From NCBI GenBank assembly GCA_046714215.1, contig JBKKBM010000053.1, forward strand, positions 1 to 9,100: a DNA stretch of 9,100 bases, in the 5' to 3' direction. Below the pieces are notes generated by a model. That model worked only from the letters and a program-made list of their open reading frames with translations. It was not told the origin of the DNA and made no database searches. The position numbers and the translations under genes were made by a program. The stretch is from DATLCI01 sp046714215. Its GTDB lineage: Bacteria > Acidobacteriota > Terriglobia > Terriglobales > Acidobacteriaceae. Below are positions 1 to 5,558 of this stretch, one piece after another (the stretch's first letter is position 1; every line of letters begins with the position of its first letter).

Positions 1-176
1 GCCTTGAAGCTTGAATAGGAACATTCTCCGATCTTTGCGAACTCGGACAACCAAGACCCCTTTCAGACGTGGTACACAAAACGTGGTACACAATAAGGAT
101 GCGCGCCACGAACTTTCAACGACTTAGAATGCCGTCCGTCTCCTCTATGTAGTTGAAAATACGTTGTGGTTGCACT
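1..176. other. Gene-free left flank, probable remnant of an integrated element
   Basis: No coding sequence can be supported here. The + strand has five open codons from the left edge followed by a TAG at 16-18, which is too short to judge as a gene end. The stretch is visibly less GC-rich than the operon to its right. It contains a 14-bp tandem repeat (67-94) and a spaced inverted repeat, TTTCAAC at 114-120 with GTTGAAA at 152-158. It stops where similarity to a tRNA begins (about 177). I infer that it is the end of an integrated or decayed mobile element, because it abuts a truncated tRNA 3' end; no recombinase gene is visible in the window to confirm this. Confidence 0.4.
67..94 (+). repeat. 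Two tandem copies of a 14-bp repeat (ACGTGGTACACAAa/t)
   Basis: ACGTGGTACACAA occurs at 67-79 and again at 81-93. The copies are head to tail with a 14-bp period and differ only in the last base of the unit. The repeat lies about 83 bases left of the tRNA-Val fragment. Short tandem direct repeats near an attachment site are often recombinase or excisionase arm sites, so that is a plausible role. This is inference from position only. Confidence 0.7.
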
Positions 177-221
177 TTGACACGGTAGAGGTCAGGAGTT
201 CGAGTCTCCTCGTGCCTACCA
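177..221 (+). other. 3' fragment of a tRNA-Val(GAC) gene, probable attachment-site copy
   Basis: The segment reads as the 3' part of a tRNA. It has an anticodon loop TTGACAC (177-183, anticodon GAC at 179-181), a 3' anticodon stem GGTAG (184-188) and a variable loop AGGTC (189-193). The T-arm follows as AGGAG-TTCGAGT-CTCCT (194-210) with a perfect 5-bp stem. The 3' acceptor strand is CGTGCCT (211-217), then discriminator A and encoded CCA (219-221). The 5' half is absent: the bases before the loop (GCACT, 172-176) do not pair with GGTAG, and no D-arm or matching acceptor strand occurs upstream. Many integrative elements recombine into tRNA 3' ends and leave exactly such a partial copy at their far end. 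The intact gene would then lie beyond the left edge in the same orientation. It should not be a functional tRNA. Confidence 0.8.
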
Positions 222-291
222 TCTTTCTCAAGCACTTCCCCACCACCTTCCGGCCCATGCATCCTTCCGCTGGGATGCGGGCTAGACACGT
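222..291. other. Non-coding spacer between the tRNA fragment and the trp promoter
   Basis: I see no gene, no strong hairpin and no recognisable operator here. The stretch separates the tRNA fragment from the -35 box. If 177-221 is an integration scar, this is the original sequence upstream of the trp promoter. Confidence 0.5.
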
Positions 292-321
292 TTGACATTA
301 TCGCGGTTCCGACGTTAACCT
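292..321 (+). promoter_or_regulatory. Candidate sigma-70-type promoter of the trp operon
   Basis: A perfect -35 hexamer TTGACA lies at 292-297. At 17-18 bp spacing come TTAACC (315-320) or TAACCT (316-321), which match TATAAT only weakly. The predicted transcription start, about 7 bases further on, falls at 327-329, at or immediately before the leader peptide ATG (329). There is no Shine-Dalgarno sequence before that ATG, which fits a leaderless transcript. The arrangement resembles the S. meliloti trpE(G) promoter, whose transcript is known to begin at the leader AUG. The weak -10 keeps confidence moderate. Confidence 0.5.
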
Positions 322-328
322 ACTACTT

Positions 329-412
329 ATGTTCACCTCTGCGAGCCCACATCCTTCTTCTGCTCGCTGCTGGTCCCACCTTTGGTGGCGACCCTCTACG
401 CGTTTGTCCTAG
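329..412 (+). CDS. trpL: trp operon leader peptide (TrpL-like, three Trp codons)
   Basis: This is a 27-codon frame, ATG at 329 to TAG at 410-412. It has Trp at codon 15 (371-373) and tandem Trp at codons 19-20 (383-388). The C-terminal part reads LWWRPSTRLS, recalling the GWWRTS of E. coli TrpL. Three Trp in 27 residues, directly ahead of a trp operon and overlying competing hairpins, is the signature of ribosome-mediated attenuation. In that mechanism, low charged tRNA-Trp stalls the ribosome on the Trp codons and changes the fold of the leader RNA. There is no ribosome binding site before the ATG, and the predicted transcript start coincides with it, so leaderless initiation is likely. The peptide itself is probably not functional beyond its translation. 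The frame is too short for standard gene callers. The identification rests on Trp content, position and context. Confidence 0.82.
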   Translation: MFTSASPHPSSARCWSHLWWRPSTRLS

Positions 413-437
413 TCCTTTAGCGGGTGGCTTCATCCGC
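372..437 (+). promoter_or_regulatory. Candidate trp attenuator: alternative hairpins over the leader
   Basis: Hairpin 1:2: GGTC+CCACC (372-380) pairs with GGTGG+GACC (384-388, 390-393), loop TTT and one bulged C; it contains the Trp codons. Hairpin 3:4: GCGGGTG (420-426) pairs with CATCCGC (431-437), loop GCTT. A competing 2:3 pairing is possible: GCGACCC (388-394) with GGGTGGC (422-428), six of seven pairs, which would break both other hairpins. This is the classical order for Trp attenuation. Weak points: the bases after hairpin 3:4 are ATTCCCC, not a U-run, and a ribosome held on the tandem Trp codons would partly cover strand 2. The switch could therefore be Rho-dependent or act on aroF translation. 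Confidence 0.5.
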
Positions 438-490
438 ATTCCCCAGACCGAATCTCAAGCGCTGCTGCGCGACGCGGACTTACCGCAGTC

Positions 491-494
491 AGGA
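491..494 (+). promoter_or_regulatory. Ribosome binding site that decides the aroF start
   Basis: AGGA at 491-494 stands seven bases before the ATG at 502. An in-frame GTG at 424 has no comparable site and lies inside the 420-437 hairpin. The site also lies within AGGACTA (491-497), which is fully complementary to TAGTCCT (410-416) at the leader stop codon. Confidence 0.6.
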
Positions 495-501
495 CTACCC
501 G

Positions 502-1554
502 ATGTTGGTCGTTATGCATGCCCAAGCTACTCGCCAGGAGATCCTCCACGTTTCTTCCATAGTGGAATCACTCGGGCTCACTCCCCATCAACTTCCCGGG
601 CAGCAACGTACCGTCATCGGAGTGACCGGCAACGAAAGCGCCCTCAGCTCTGAGCGCTTCGAGAATCTTCCCGGGGTCGCCGAAGTCATCCGCGTCTCGA
701 AACCTTATAAACTGGTGTCGCGAGAGTTTCAGCCGCAAGACACGATCATCCATGTCCCCTCCACCGGGGCCCGGATCGGGGGTGACCTGGTCAGCGTCAT
801 TGCTGGTCCCTGTTCCATCGAGAGCCGCGACCAGGCATTCGCCATCGCGGAAAGTGTGGCCGAATCCGGCGCGCAGTTCTTTCGCGGCGGGGCCTTCAAG
901 CCGCGAACCTCGCCCTACTCCTTCCAGGGACACGGCGAGGAAGCCTTGCGGATATTGGCTGAGGTCCGCGAGCAGTTTGGATTGGCCATCGTCACCGAAG
1001 CGGTGGATGCTGAGTCGCTCGAACTGGTGGTGAAATATGCCGACGTGGTTCAGATCGGCGCGCGCAACATGCAGAACTTCGCCTTGCTGAAACGCGCCGG
1101 CAGTTGCGGGCGCCCGGTCCTGCTCAAGCGTGGCCTTTCCGCAACGCTGGAAGAGCTCTTGATGGCCGCCGAGTACGTTGTGAGTGCCGGTAACACTCAG
1201 GTCGTACTCTGTGAACGCGGCATCCGGACCTTCTCGGACCATACCCGCAATACCCTCGACCTCAGCATCATTCCCGCGGTGCAGCGACTGAGTCATTTAC
1301 CCATTATCGCGGACCCCAGCCATGGGACCGGAAAACGGGAAAAGGTGATTCCCATGGCCCGGGCCGCAGTCGCCGCAGGCGCTCAGGGCGTGATGGTGGA
1401 GGTGCATAACGATCCCGACCACGCATTGTCAGATGGGCAACAATCCATCTATCCCGCTCAGTTGCACGCCATGATGAACGATCTGCAGCTGGTGGCACCC
1501 GTGGCAGGACGGCGGCTGGCGAGAGGGGAAGCGACCAGGGAGGTGGGCCCATGA
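502..1554 (+). CDS. aroF: 3-deoxy-7-phosphoheptulonate (DAHP) synthase, type I-beta
   Basis: AroF condenses phosphoenolpyruvate with erythrose 4-phosphate, the first step of the shikimate pathway. The protein is 350 aa. Residues ~1-70 form the ferredoxin-like N-terminal domain (MLVVMHAQAT..., with RTVIGVTG at 36-43) seen in the Thermotoga maritima/Bacillus type, where it mediates feedback inhibition. The TIM barrel follows. Visible motifs are AGPCSIES (101-108), FRGGAFKPRTSP (127-138), LLKRGLSAT (207-215), CERGIRTF (237-244) and DPSHGTGKRE (271-280). The metal ligands Cys104, His274, Glu300 and Asp311 match T. maritima Cys102, His272, Glu298 and Asp309 with a constant offset of two. I chose ATG 502 because family members begin just there and AGGA lies seven bases upstream; the longer GTG 424 start has no ribosome site. 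It is the first structural gene after the Trp leader, so its expression should follow Trp supply. Its stop overlaps the trpE start (ATGA, 1551-1554). Confidence 0.95.
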   Translation: MLVVMHAQATRQEILHVSSIVESLGLTPHQLPGQQRTVIGVTGNESALSSERFENLPGVAEVIRVSKPYKLVSREFQPQDTIIHVPSTGARIGGDLVSVIAGPCSIESRDQAFAIAESVAESGAQFFRGGAFKPRTSPYSFQGHGEEALRILAEVREQFGLAIVTEAVDAESLELVVKYADVVQIGARNMQNFALLKRAGSCGRPVLLKRGLSATLEELLMAAEYVVSAGNTQVVLCERGIRTFSDHTRNTLDLSIIPAVQRLSHLPIIADPSHGTGKREKVIPMARAAVAAGAQGVMVEVHNDPDHALSDGQQSIYPAQLHAMMNDLQLVAPVAGRRLARGEATREVGP

Positions 1555-3041
1555 TCACTTCCCTGGAACAATTTCGGGCGGCTGCGAATCATAGTCCCGC
1601 GGCGCTGGTGGTAAAAACCATCCCCGCCGGCCAGCGGACTCCGGCGGACATCTACCAGCGGCTGGCCGGCAAGGGCGAGCCGGCATTTCTTCTCGAGTCG
1701 GTGGAAGGCGGTTCGCGACTTGCCCGCTACAGCTTCATCGGGATCAACCTGCACAGCACTCTGCGCGTAACTGCCGGGGGGACCCACTTGCGATCCGCGA
1801 ATAACCTGGATTCCTTTGATCCACGCCATGCGATCGCCGTCCTGCGCGAGCGTCTCGCCCAGTGGAAAGTGGCCGATGATCCATCCCTTCCTCCGTTCGT
1901 CGGCGGGGCGGTGGGCTATCTCGCTTATGAAGCCGCTGCCTGGTTTGAGCCTGCTATGGCGCAGGCCTCGCTTCAAGGTGATGCGACACTGGCTCGCTTC
2001 ATGCTGTTCGACACGGTGATCGCCTTTGATCACGAGTCGGCGACCCTGAACCTCATCGTGCTAGCCGTGCCGTACTCCGGCGGCGACGTGGACGTTGATG
2101 TGGACGCCAAGTATGCGGTCGCCTGCCAGCGCATCGCGGCCCTGATCCGCCGCATCGAGTCTCCCCTGGCGCCAACACCATGCGCCAGCCGCGGCGAGGG
2201 CAAGCTGGATTTTGCCAGCAACTTTGACCAAGCCGGCTTCGAGCACGCCGTTCGCCGGATCCAGGAACACATTAGCGCTGGGAGCTGCTATCAAGCGGTG
2301 CTTTCGCAAAAACTGCGGACCACCACGACGGCGTCGGCCATCGCCATCTACCTTGCGTTGAGGCGGATCAACCCTTCTCCCTACCTCTTCCTTTTGGATT
2401 TCGGCGATGAACAGCTTATCGGCGCCTCTCCGGAGATGTTGGTTCGCTGCCGCAACGGGATACTGGAGTACCGGCCCATCGCCGGCACTTGCCCGCGCGG
2501 CAGTTCAGCGGCGGAAGATGCAGTTCTCGCGGCGGCATTGCTCGCAGACGAAAAGGAGCGGGCCGAGCACGTGATGCTGGTGGATCTTGGGCGCAATGAC
2601 CTGGGGCGAGTGGCCGAGACCGGCAGCGTGGAAGTCCGTCGGTTGATGCACGTCGAGCGCTACTCTCACGTGCAGCATATCGTGACGGAACTCCAGGCCA
2701 GGTTGCGTCCCGGACTTGATTCCTTTGACGCGCTGGCCGCCTGTTTCCCCGCCGGTACCGTCACCGGCGCGCCCAAGATCCGCGCCATGCAGCTGATCCA
2801 ATCACTGGAACCAAGCCGGCGCGGCACGTACGCGGGCGCCGTGCTGTACGCCGATGTGCGCGGCAATCTGGATTCGTGTATCGCTATCCGCAGCATCCGG
2901 CTGCAGCACGGCGGTGCGGAACTGCAGTGCGGCGCCGGCATCGTCTTTGATTCCAAGCCCGCAGCCGAGTTTCAAGAGACCTTGAACAAAGCCGGAGCGA
3001 TGATCGAGGCTCTGCGCGCGGCCGCCGGAGGTCAGGCATGA
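1551..3041 (+). CDS. trpE: Anthranilate synthase component I
   Basis: TrpE converts chorismate and ammonia (supplied by TrpG) to anthranilate and pyruvate. At 496 aa it has the usual length. The N-terminal domain carries FLLESVEGG (46-54); the LLES serine (Ser50) corresponds to Ser40 of enteric TrpE in the Trp feedback site, so allosteric inhibition by Trp is expected. The chorismate-binding domain (~220-490) has SCYQAVLSQ (245-253), PIAGTCPRG (309-317), VDLGRNDLGRV (344-354), YSHVQHIVTEL (371-381), FPAGTVTGAPKIRAM (399-413), GAGIVFDS (461-468) and EFQETLNKAGAM (473-484). Ala at PIAGT, where PabB usually has Lys, favours anthranilate synthase over aminodeoxychorismate synthase. An oddity is Cys in GTCPRG, where Arg is usual. 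An acidic DVDVDVD run (179-185) is a linker or loop insertion. GGGAGG (1538-1543) is a strong ribosome site seven bases before the ATG. Confidence 0.97.
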   Translation: MITSLEQFRAAANHSPAALVVKTIPAGQRTPADIYQRLAGKGEPAFLLESVEGGSRLARYSFIGINLHSTLRVTAGGTHLRSANNLDSFDPRHAIAVLRERLAQWKVADDPSLPPFVGGAVGYLAYEAAAWFEPAMAQASLQGDATLARFMLFDTVIAFDHESATLNLIVLAVPYSGGDVDVDVDAKYAVACQRIAALIRRIESPLAPTPCASRGEGKLDFASNFDQAGFEHAVRRIQEHISAGSCYQAVLSQKLRTTTTASAIAIYLALRRINPSPYLFLLDFGDEQLIGASPEMLVRCRNGILEYRPIAGTCPRGSSAAEDAVLAAALLADEKERAEHVMLVDLGRNDLGRVAETGSVEVRRLMHVERYSHVQHIVTELQARLRPGLDSFDALAACFPAGTVTGAPKIRAMQLIQSLEPSRRGTYAGAVLYADVRGNLDSCIAIRSIRLQHGGAELQCGAGIVFDSKPAAEFQETLNKAGAMIEALRAAAGGQA

Positions 3042-3652
3042 TCCTGGTCATCGACAACTACGATTCTTTTACCTACAACATCGTGCAGTATCTCGGCATG
3101 GTGGGGGCGGAGGTAGTGGTTCGCCGTAACGATGAGGTCTCCGTCGCCTCCGCCAGGATGTTGCCGCTCCGGGCCATCGTGATCTCCCCGGGGCCGGGCA
3201 CGCCGGAAGAATCCGGCTGCATCCTCGATATCATTCACAGTTTTGCGGAAGCGTTGCCCATCCTCGGCATCTGCCTGGGACATCAAGCGATCGGGGTGGC
3301 CTTCGGCGCTAAGTTGGTGCGTGCTCCGCGTCCCGTCCACGGGAAGTCCAGTCTTATTCGCCACGATAGCCAAGGCGTTTATCACGGCTTGTCGCCGGAA
3401 CTCTCTGTTGGGCGTTATCACTCGCTCGTGCTTCAACCGGAAACGGTCAAGGCTCCGCTGGTAGTCACCGCCACATCGCAAGACGATTCGCAGGTAATGG
3501 GTATTCGTCATACCCGCCTGCCTATCGAAGGAGTCCAGTTCCATCCGGAATCTATAGCCACCAGTGCCGGCCTGCAACTGCTCACGAACTTCGTTCATGC
3601 CTGTCGTCCAAATCCAACCATCTCTGCGTACACTTCAGGAGCAACCCGATGA
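3038..3652 (+). CDS. trpG: Anthranilate synthase component II (glutamine amidotransferase)
   Basis: TrpG hydrolyses glutamine and channels ammonia to TrpE. The 204-aa protein is a class I amidotransferase. It starts with VIDNYDSFTYNIVQYLG (4-20), has the oxyanion-strand motif SPGPGTPEESG (50-60), the nucleophile Cys79 in GICLGHQAIG (77-86), HGKSS (101-105), RYHSL (126-130) and the His169/Glu171 pair in VQFHPES (166-172). The catalytic triad is complete. In many bacteria TrpG also serves PabB for folate synthesis; the sequence cannot say whether that is so here. The first ATG overlaps the trpE stop (ATGA 3038-3041), with GGAGGT at 3027-3032 five bases upstream. The last ~15 residues are a low-complexity tail. 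Confidence 0.96.
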   Translation: MILVIDNYDSFTYNIVQYLGMVGAEVVVRRNDEVSVASARMLPLRAIVISPGPGTPEESGCILDIIHSFAEALPILGICLGHQAIGVAFGAKLVRAPRPVHGKSSLIRHDSQGVYHGLSPELSVGRYHSLVLQPETVKAPLVVTATSQDDSQVMGIRHTRLPIEGVQFHPESIATSAGLQLLTNFVHACRPNPTISAYTSGATR

Positions 3653-4782
3653 AACCCTTATCTGCGGCTACACCTGTACCCGATCCTACGGATGAGAAGC
3701 GGCCCGGATGGCTTCTTCCCACGCCCGCCCGGACCGACGAACCCCCTGTCGATCAGGTCAAGCAGTTTCTGCTGCGGTTGATGGCGGGCGAGGACCTCAC
3801 GCGCGCCCAGTCAGCCGCATTGCTCTCAGCGCTGCTCGACGGCCAGTGTTCGGATGCCCAGATCGGCGCCGCACTGGTCGCGCTGGCCATCAAAGGCGAA
3901 TCGGTGGAGGAGTTGGCCGGAATGGCGGAGGCGATGCGCTCGCATTCTGTCCGACTGATATCCTCCCATGCGGTCGTGCTTGACACCGCCGGCACCGGCT
4001 CCAGCAAGGCGAAGATCTTTAATGTTTCTACGGCAGCGGCTTTGGTGATCGCCGCAGCGGGACTGCCCGTAGCCAAACATGGCAGCCGCGCGGCCACCAG
4101 CCGTTCCGGCAGCGCTGACGTCCTTACGGCACTGGGCGTCCGGGTCGATACTCCTCCCACCGTCGCTGAGCGCTGTTTGGCGGAGCACGACATCTGTTTC
4201 ATGTTTGCGCCGCTCTATCATCCGGCGACTGCCCGGGTCGCGCAGGTGCGAAGGCAACTCGGCGTCCACACTACTTTTAATCTTCTCGGACCACTGACGA
4301 ATCCCGCCGGGGCTACGCGTCAATTGCTGGGCGTGTGGCATCCGGAACTATTGCATCGAGTCGCCTCGGCCCTCGCCGCCCTCGGTTCGGAGCGCGCCTG
4401 GGTCGTGCGCGGCAGCGATGGTCTCGACGAGATCACCCTCTCGGGCCCCACGGTGGTTTACGAAGTGGAGGATGGCTGGGTCAAACGCAGTGAGGTCAGC
4501 CCCGGCGACTTCGGCCTGCAGGAGGCTTCACTCTCGGAATTGCGTGGCGGCGACCCCCAACGCAATGCCGCGATCATCCTCGAGGTCCTGGAGAACAAGC
4601 GGCGAGACGCGGCCCGTGACGTGGTCCTGCTGAACGCCGCCGCTGGACTCTACGTAGGCGGACGTGCCGCTTCCTTGCGCGAGGCAACCGCGCTGGCGGC
4701 AAGCGCCATTGATTCCGGCGCCGCTCGCCAGAAGCTGCAAGAGCTGGTGGACGCAACCAATGCCCAGGCGGTAGCGGAATGA
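3649..4782 (+). CDS. trpD: Anthranilate phosphoribosyltransferase
   Basis: TrpD joins anthranilate to PRPP, giving phosphoribosyl-anthranilate. The 377-aa protein is longer than the usual ~340 because of a Pro-rich N-terminal extension (~1-33, with PVPDPTDEKRPGWLLPTPAR). The helical domain starts at ~35. Family motifs are FNVSTAAALVIAAAGLPVAK (124-143), HGSRAATSRSGSADVLTALG (144-163), HTTFNLLGPLTNPAG (207-221) and the Asp260-Glu261 metal pair in GSDGLDE. An oddity is the PRPP loop GTGSSK (115-120), where most homologues have GTGGDG; the Asp position (Asp83 of Sulfolobus solfataricus TrpD) is Ser119. KHGSRA replaces the common KHGNRA. These changes may mark a natural subfamily, since the rest of the fold is well conserved. 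It overlaps trpG by ATGA (3649-3652); AGGAG (3637-3641) is the ribosome site. Confidence 0.95.
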   Translation: MKPLSAATPVPDPTDEKRPGWLLPTPARTDEPPVDQVKQFLLRLMAGEDLTRAQSAALLSALLDGQCSDAQIGAALVALAIKGESVEELAGMAEAMRSHSVRLISSHAVVLDTAGTGSSKAKIFNVSTAAALVIAAAGLPVAKHGSRAATSRSGSADVLTALGVRVDTPPTVAERCLAEHDICFMFAPLYHPATARVAQVRRQLGVHTTFNLLGPLTNPAGATRQLLGVWHPELLHRVASALAALGSERAWVVRGSDGLDEITLSGPTVVYEVEDGWVKRSEVSPGDFGLQEASLSELRGGDPQRNAAIILEVLENKRRDAARDVVLLNAAAGLYVGGRAASLREATALAASAIDSGAARQKLQELVDATNAQAVAE

Positions 4783-5558
4783 GTGGATCGGTCCTGCTTG
4801 ACATCGTCGCGGCCACCCGACTTCGAGTGGTCTCACTGCCGCATCCGGAGGCGGAGGACTTGGGTCGCACCGAGGCGGGAGCACGCTTCAGGAAGGCGCT
4901 GGCTGCAACCGCACCGGCGATCATCGCGGAGATCAAGCGGGCCTCGCCCTCCCGCGGTGTGATTCGCGCTTCGGTGGACATCGGCGATCTCGCTCGCGCT
5001 TACTTGCGCGGGGGTGCCGCAGCTATTTCTGTGCTGACCGAGCCGCAGTTCTTTCACGGATCCGTCAAAGATTTAAGGGAGGCCGCCGCGGCCGTCGCCC
5101 TGCCCGTGTTACGAAAAGACTTCATTCTTTCCGAAGCGCAGCTTTTTGAATCGGCGAAGATCGGGGCTAGCGCCGTTCTGCTCATCACTGCCGTGCTCTC
5201 TTCGGCTGAGCTAAAGACGTTGCGCCGGATCGCCGAAGACGACCTGGGGATGGCGGCGCTGGTCGAGGTCCACGACGCCGATGAATTCCAGCGCGCGCTG
5301 GATTCCGGCGCAACCCTTATTGGCATCAACAATCGCGATCTACATACCTTGGATGTTTCTCTCGAGGTCTCTGACCGGCTCGCCCGTTTAGCCCCGAAGG
5401 GCGTGACCCTCGTCGCCGAGAGTGGGATACGCACTGCGGCTGACCTGCAGCGCCTCCAGAGCATCGGCATCAACGCATTTCTCATTGGCGAGGCATTGAT
5501 GTCCGCTGAGGATCCCGCAGTAACCCTGCGGGCGCTGATAGAAGGCGCTGCATCATGA
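4779..5558 (+). CDS. trpC: Indole-3-glycerol phosphate synthase
   Basis: TrpC closes the indole ring: carboxyphenylamino-deoxyribulose 5-phosphate loses CO2 and water to give indole-3-glycerol phosphate. It is a single-domain protein of 259 aa, not fused to TrpF as in E. coli. The (beta/alpha)8 barrel motifs are intact: IIAEIKRASPSRG (48-60, with Glu51 and Lys53), SVLTEPQFFHGS (84-95), PVLRKDF (109-115, general-acid Lys113), Glu163 in LVEVH, GINNRDLHT (182-190, Asn184) and VAESGI (212-217, Glu214). The first ~45 residues form the N-terminal cap helix typical of the family. The start overlaps the trpD stop (ATGA 4779-4782). The upstream sequence has only a poor Shine-Dalgarno match (AGGCGG), so translation probably depends on coupling from trpD. 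Confidence 0.96.
   Translation: MSGSVLLDIVAATRLRVVSLPHPEAEDLGRTEAGARFRKALAATAPAIIAEIKRASPSRGVIRASVDIGDLARAYLRGGAAAISVLTEPQFFHGSVKDLREAAAAVALPVLRKDFILSEAQLFESAKIGASAVLLITAVLSSAELKTLRRIAEDDLGMAALVEVHDADEFQRALDSGATLIGINNRDLHTLDVSLEVSDRLARLAPKGVTLVAESGIRTAADLQRLQSIGINAFLIGEALMSAEDPAVTLRALIEGAAS

Noticed and set aside
116..298. A 60-codon frame on the - strand
   Set aside because: It reads antisense through the tRNA-Val fragment; its ETRTPDLYRVKV segment is simply the reverse complement of the tRNA 3' end. It has no family features and crosses the operon promoter.
371..410. A T-box riboswitch, suggested by GGTGGCGACC at 384-393
   Set aside because: The likeness to the T-box core AGGGTGGNACCGCG is only partial, there is no room for the large stem I between promoter and core, and the Trp-rich reading frame explains the region better.
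424..501. Longer aroF start at GTG 424
   Set aside because: The extra 26 residues do not resemble the family, no ribosome site precedes 424, and the GTG lies inside the 420-437 hairpin. ATG 502 matches the usual N-terminus and has AGGA upstream.
568..1296. A 242-codon frame on the - strand within aroF
   Set aside because: It is antisense to a well-conserved AroF reading frame and shows no motifs; long shadow frames are expected at this GC content.
1458..2033. A 191-codon frame on the - strand across the aroF-trpE junction
   Set aside because: It is antisense to two conserved genes, with no recognisable domain.
2157..2208. SPLAPTPCASRGEG segment of trpE as a possible inserted repeat
   Set aside because: It lies in the variable linker between the two TrpE domains, keeps the frame, and shows no flanking duplication.
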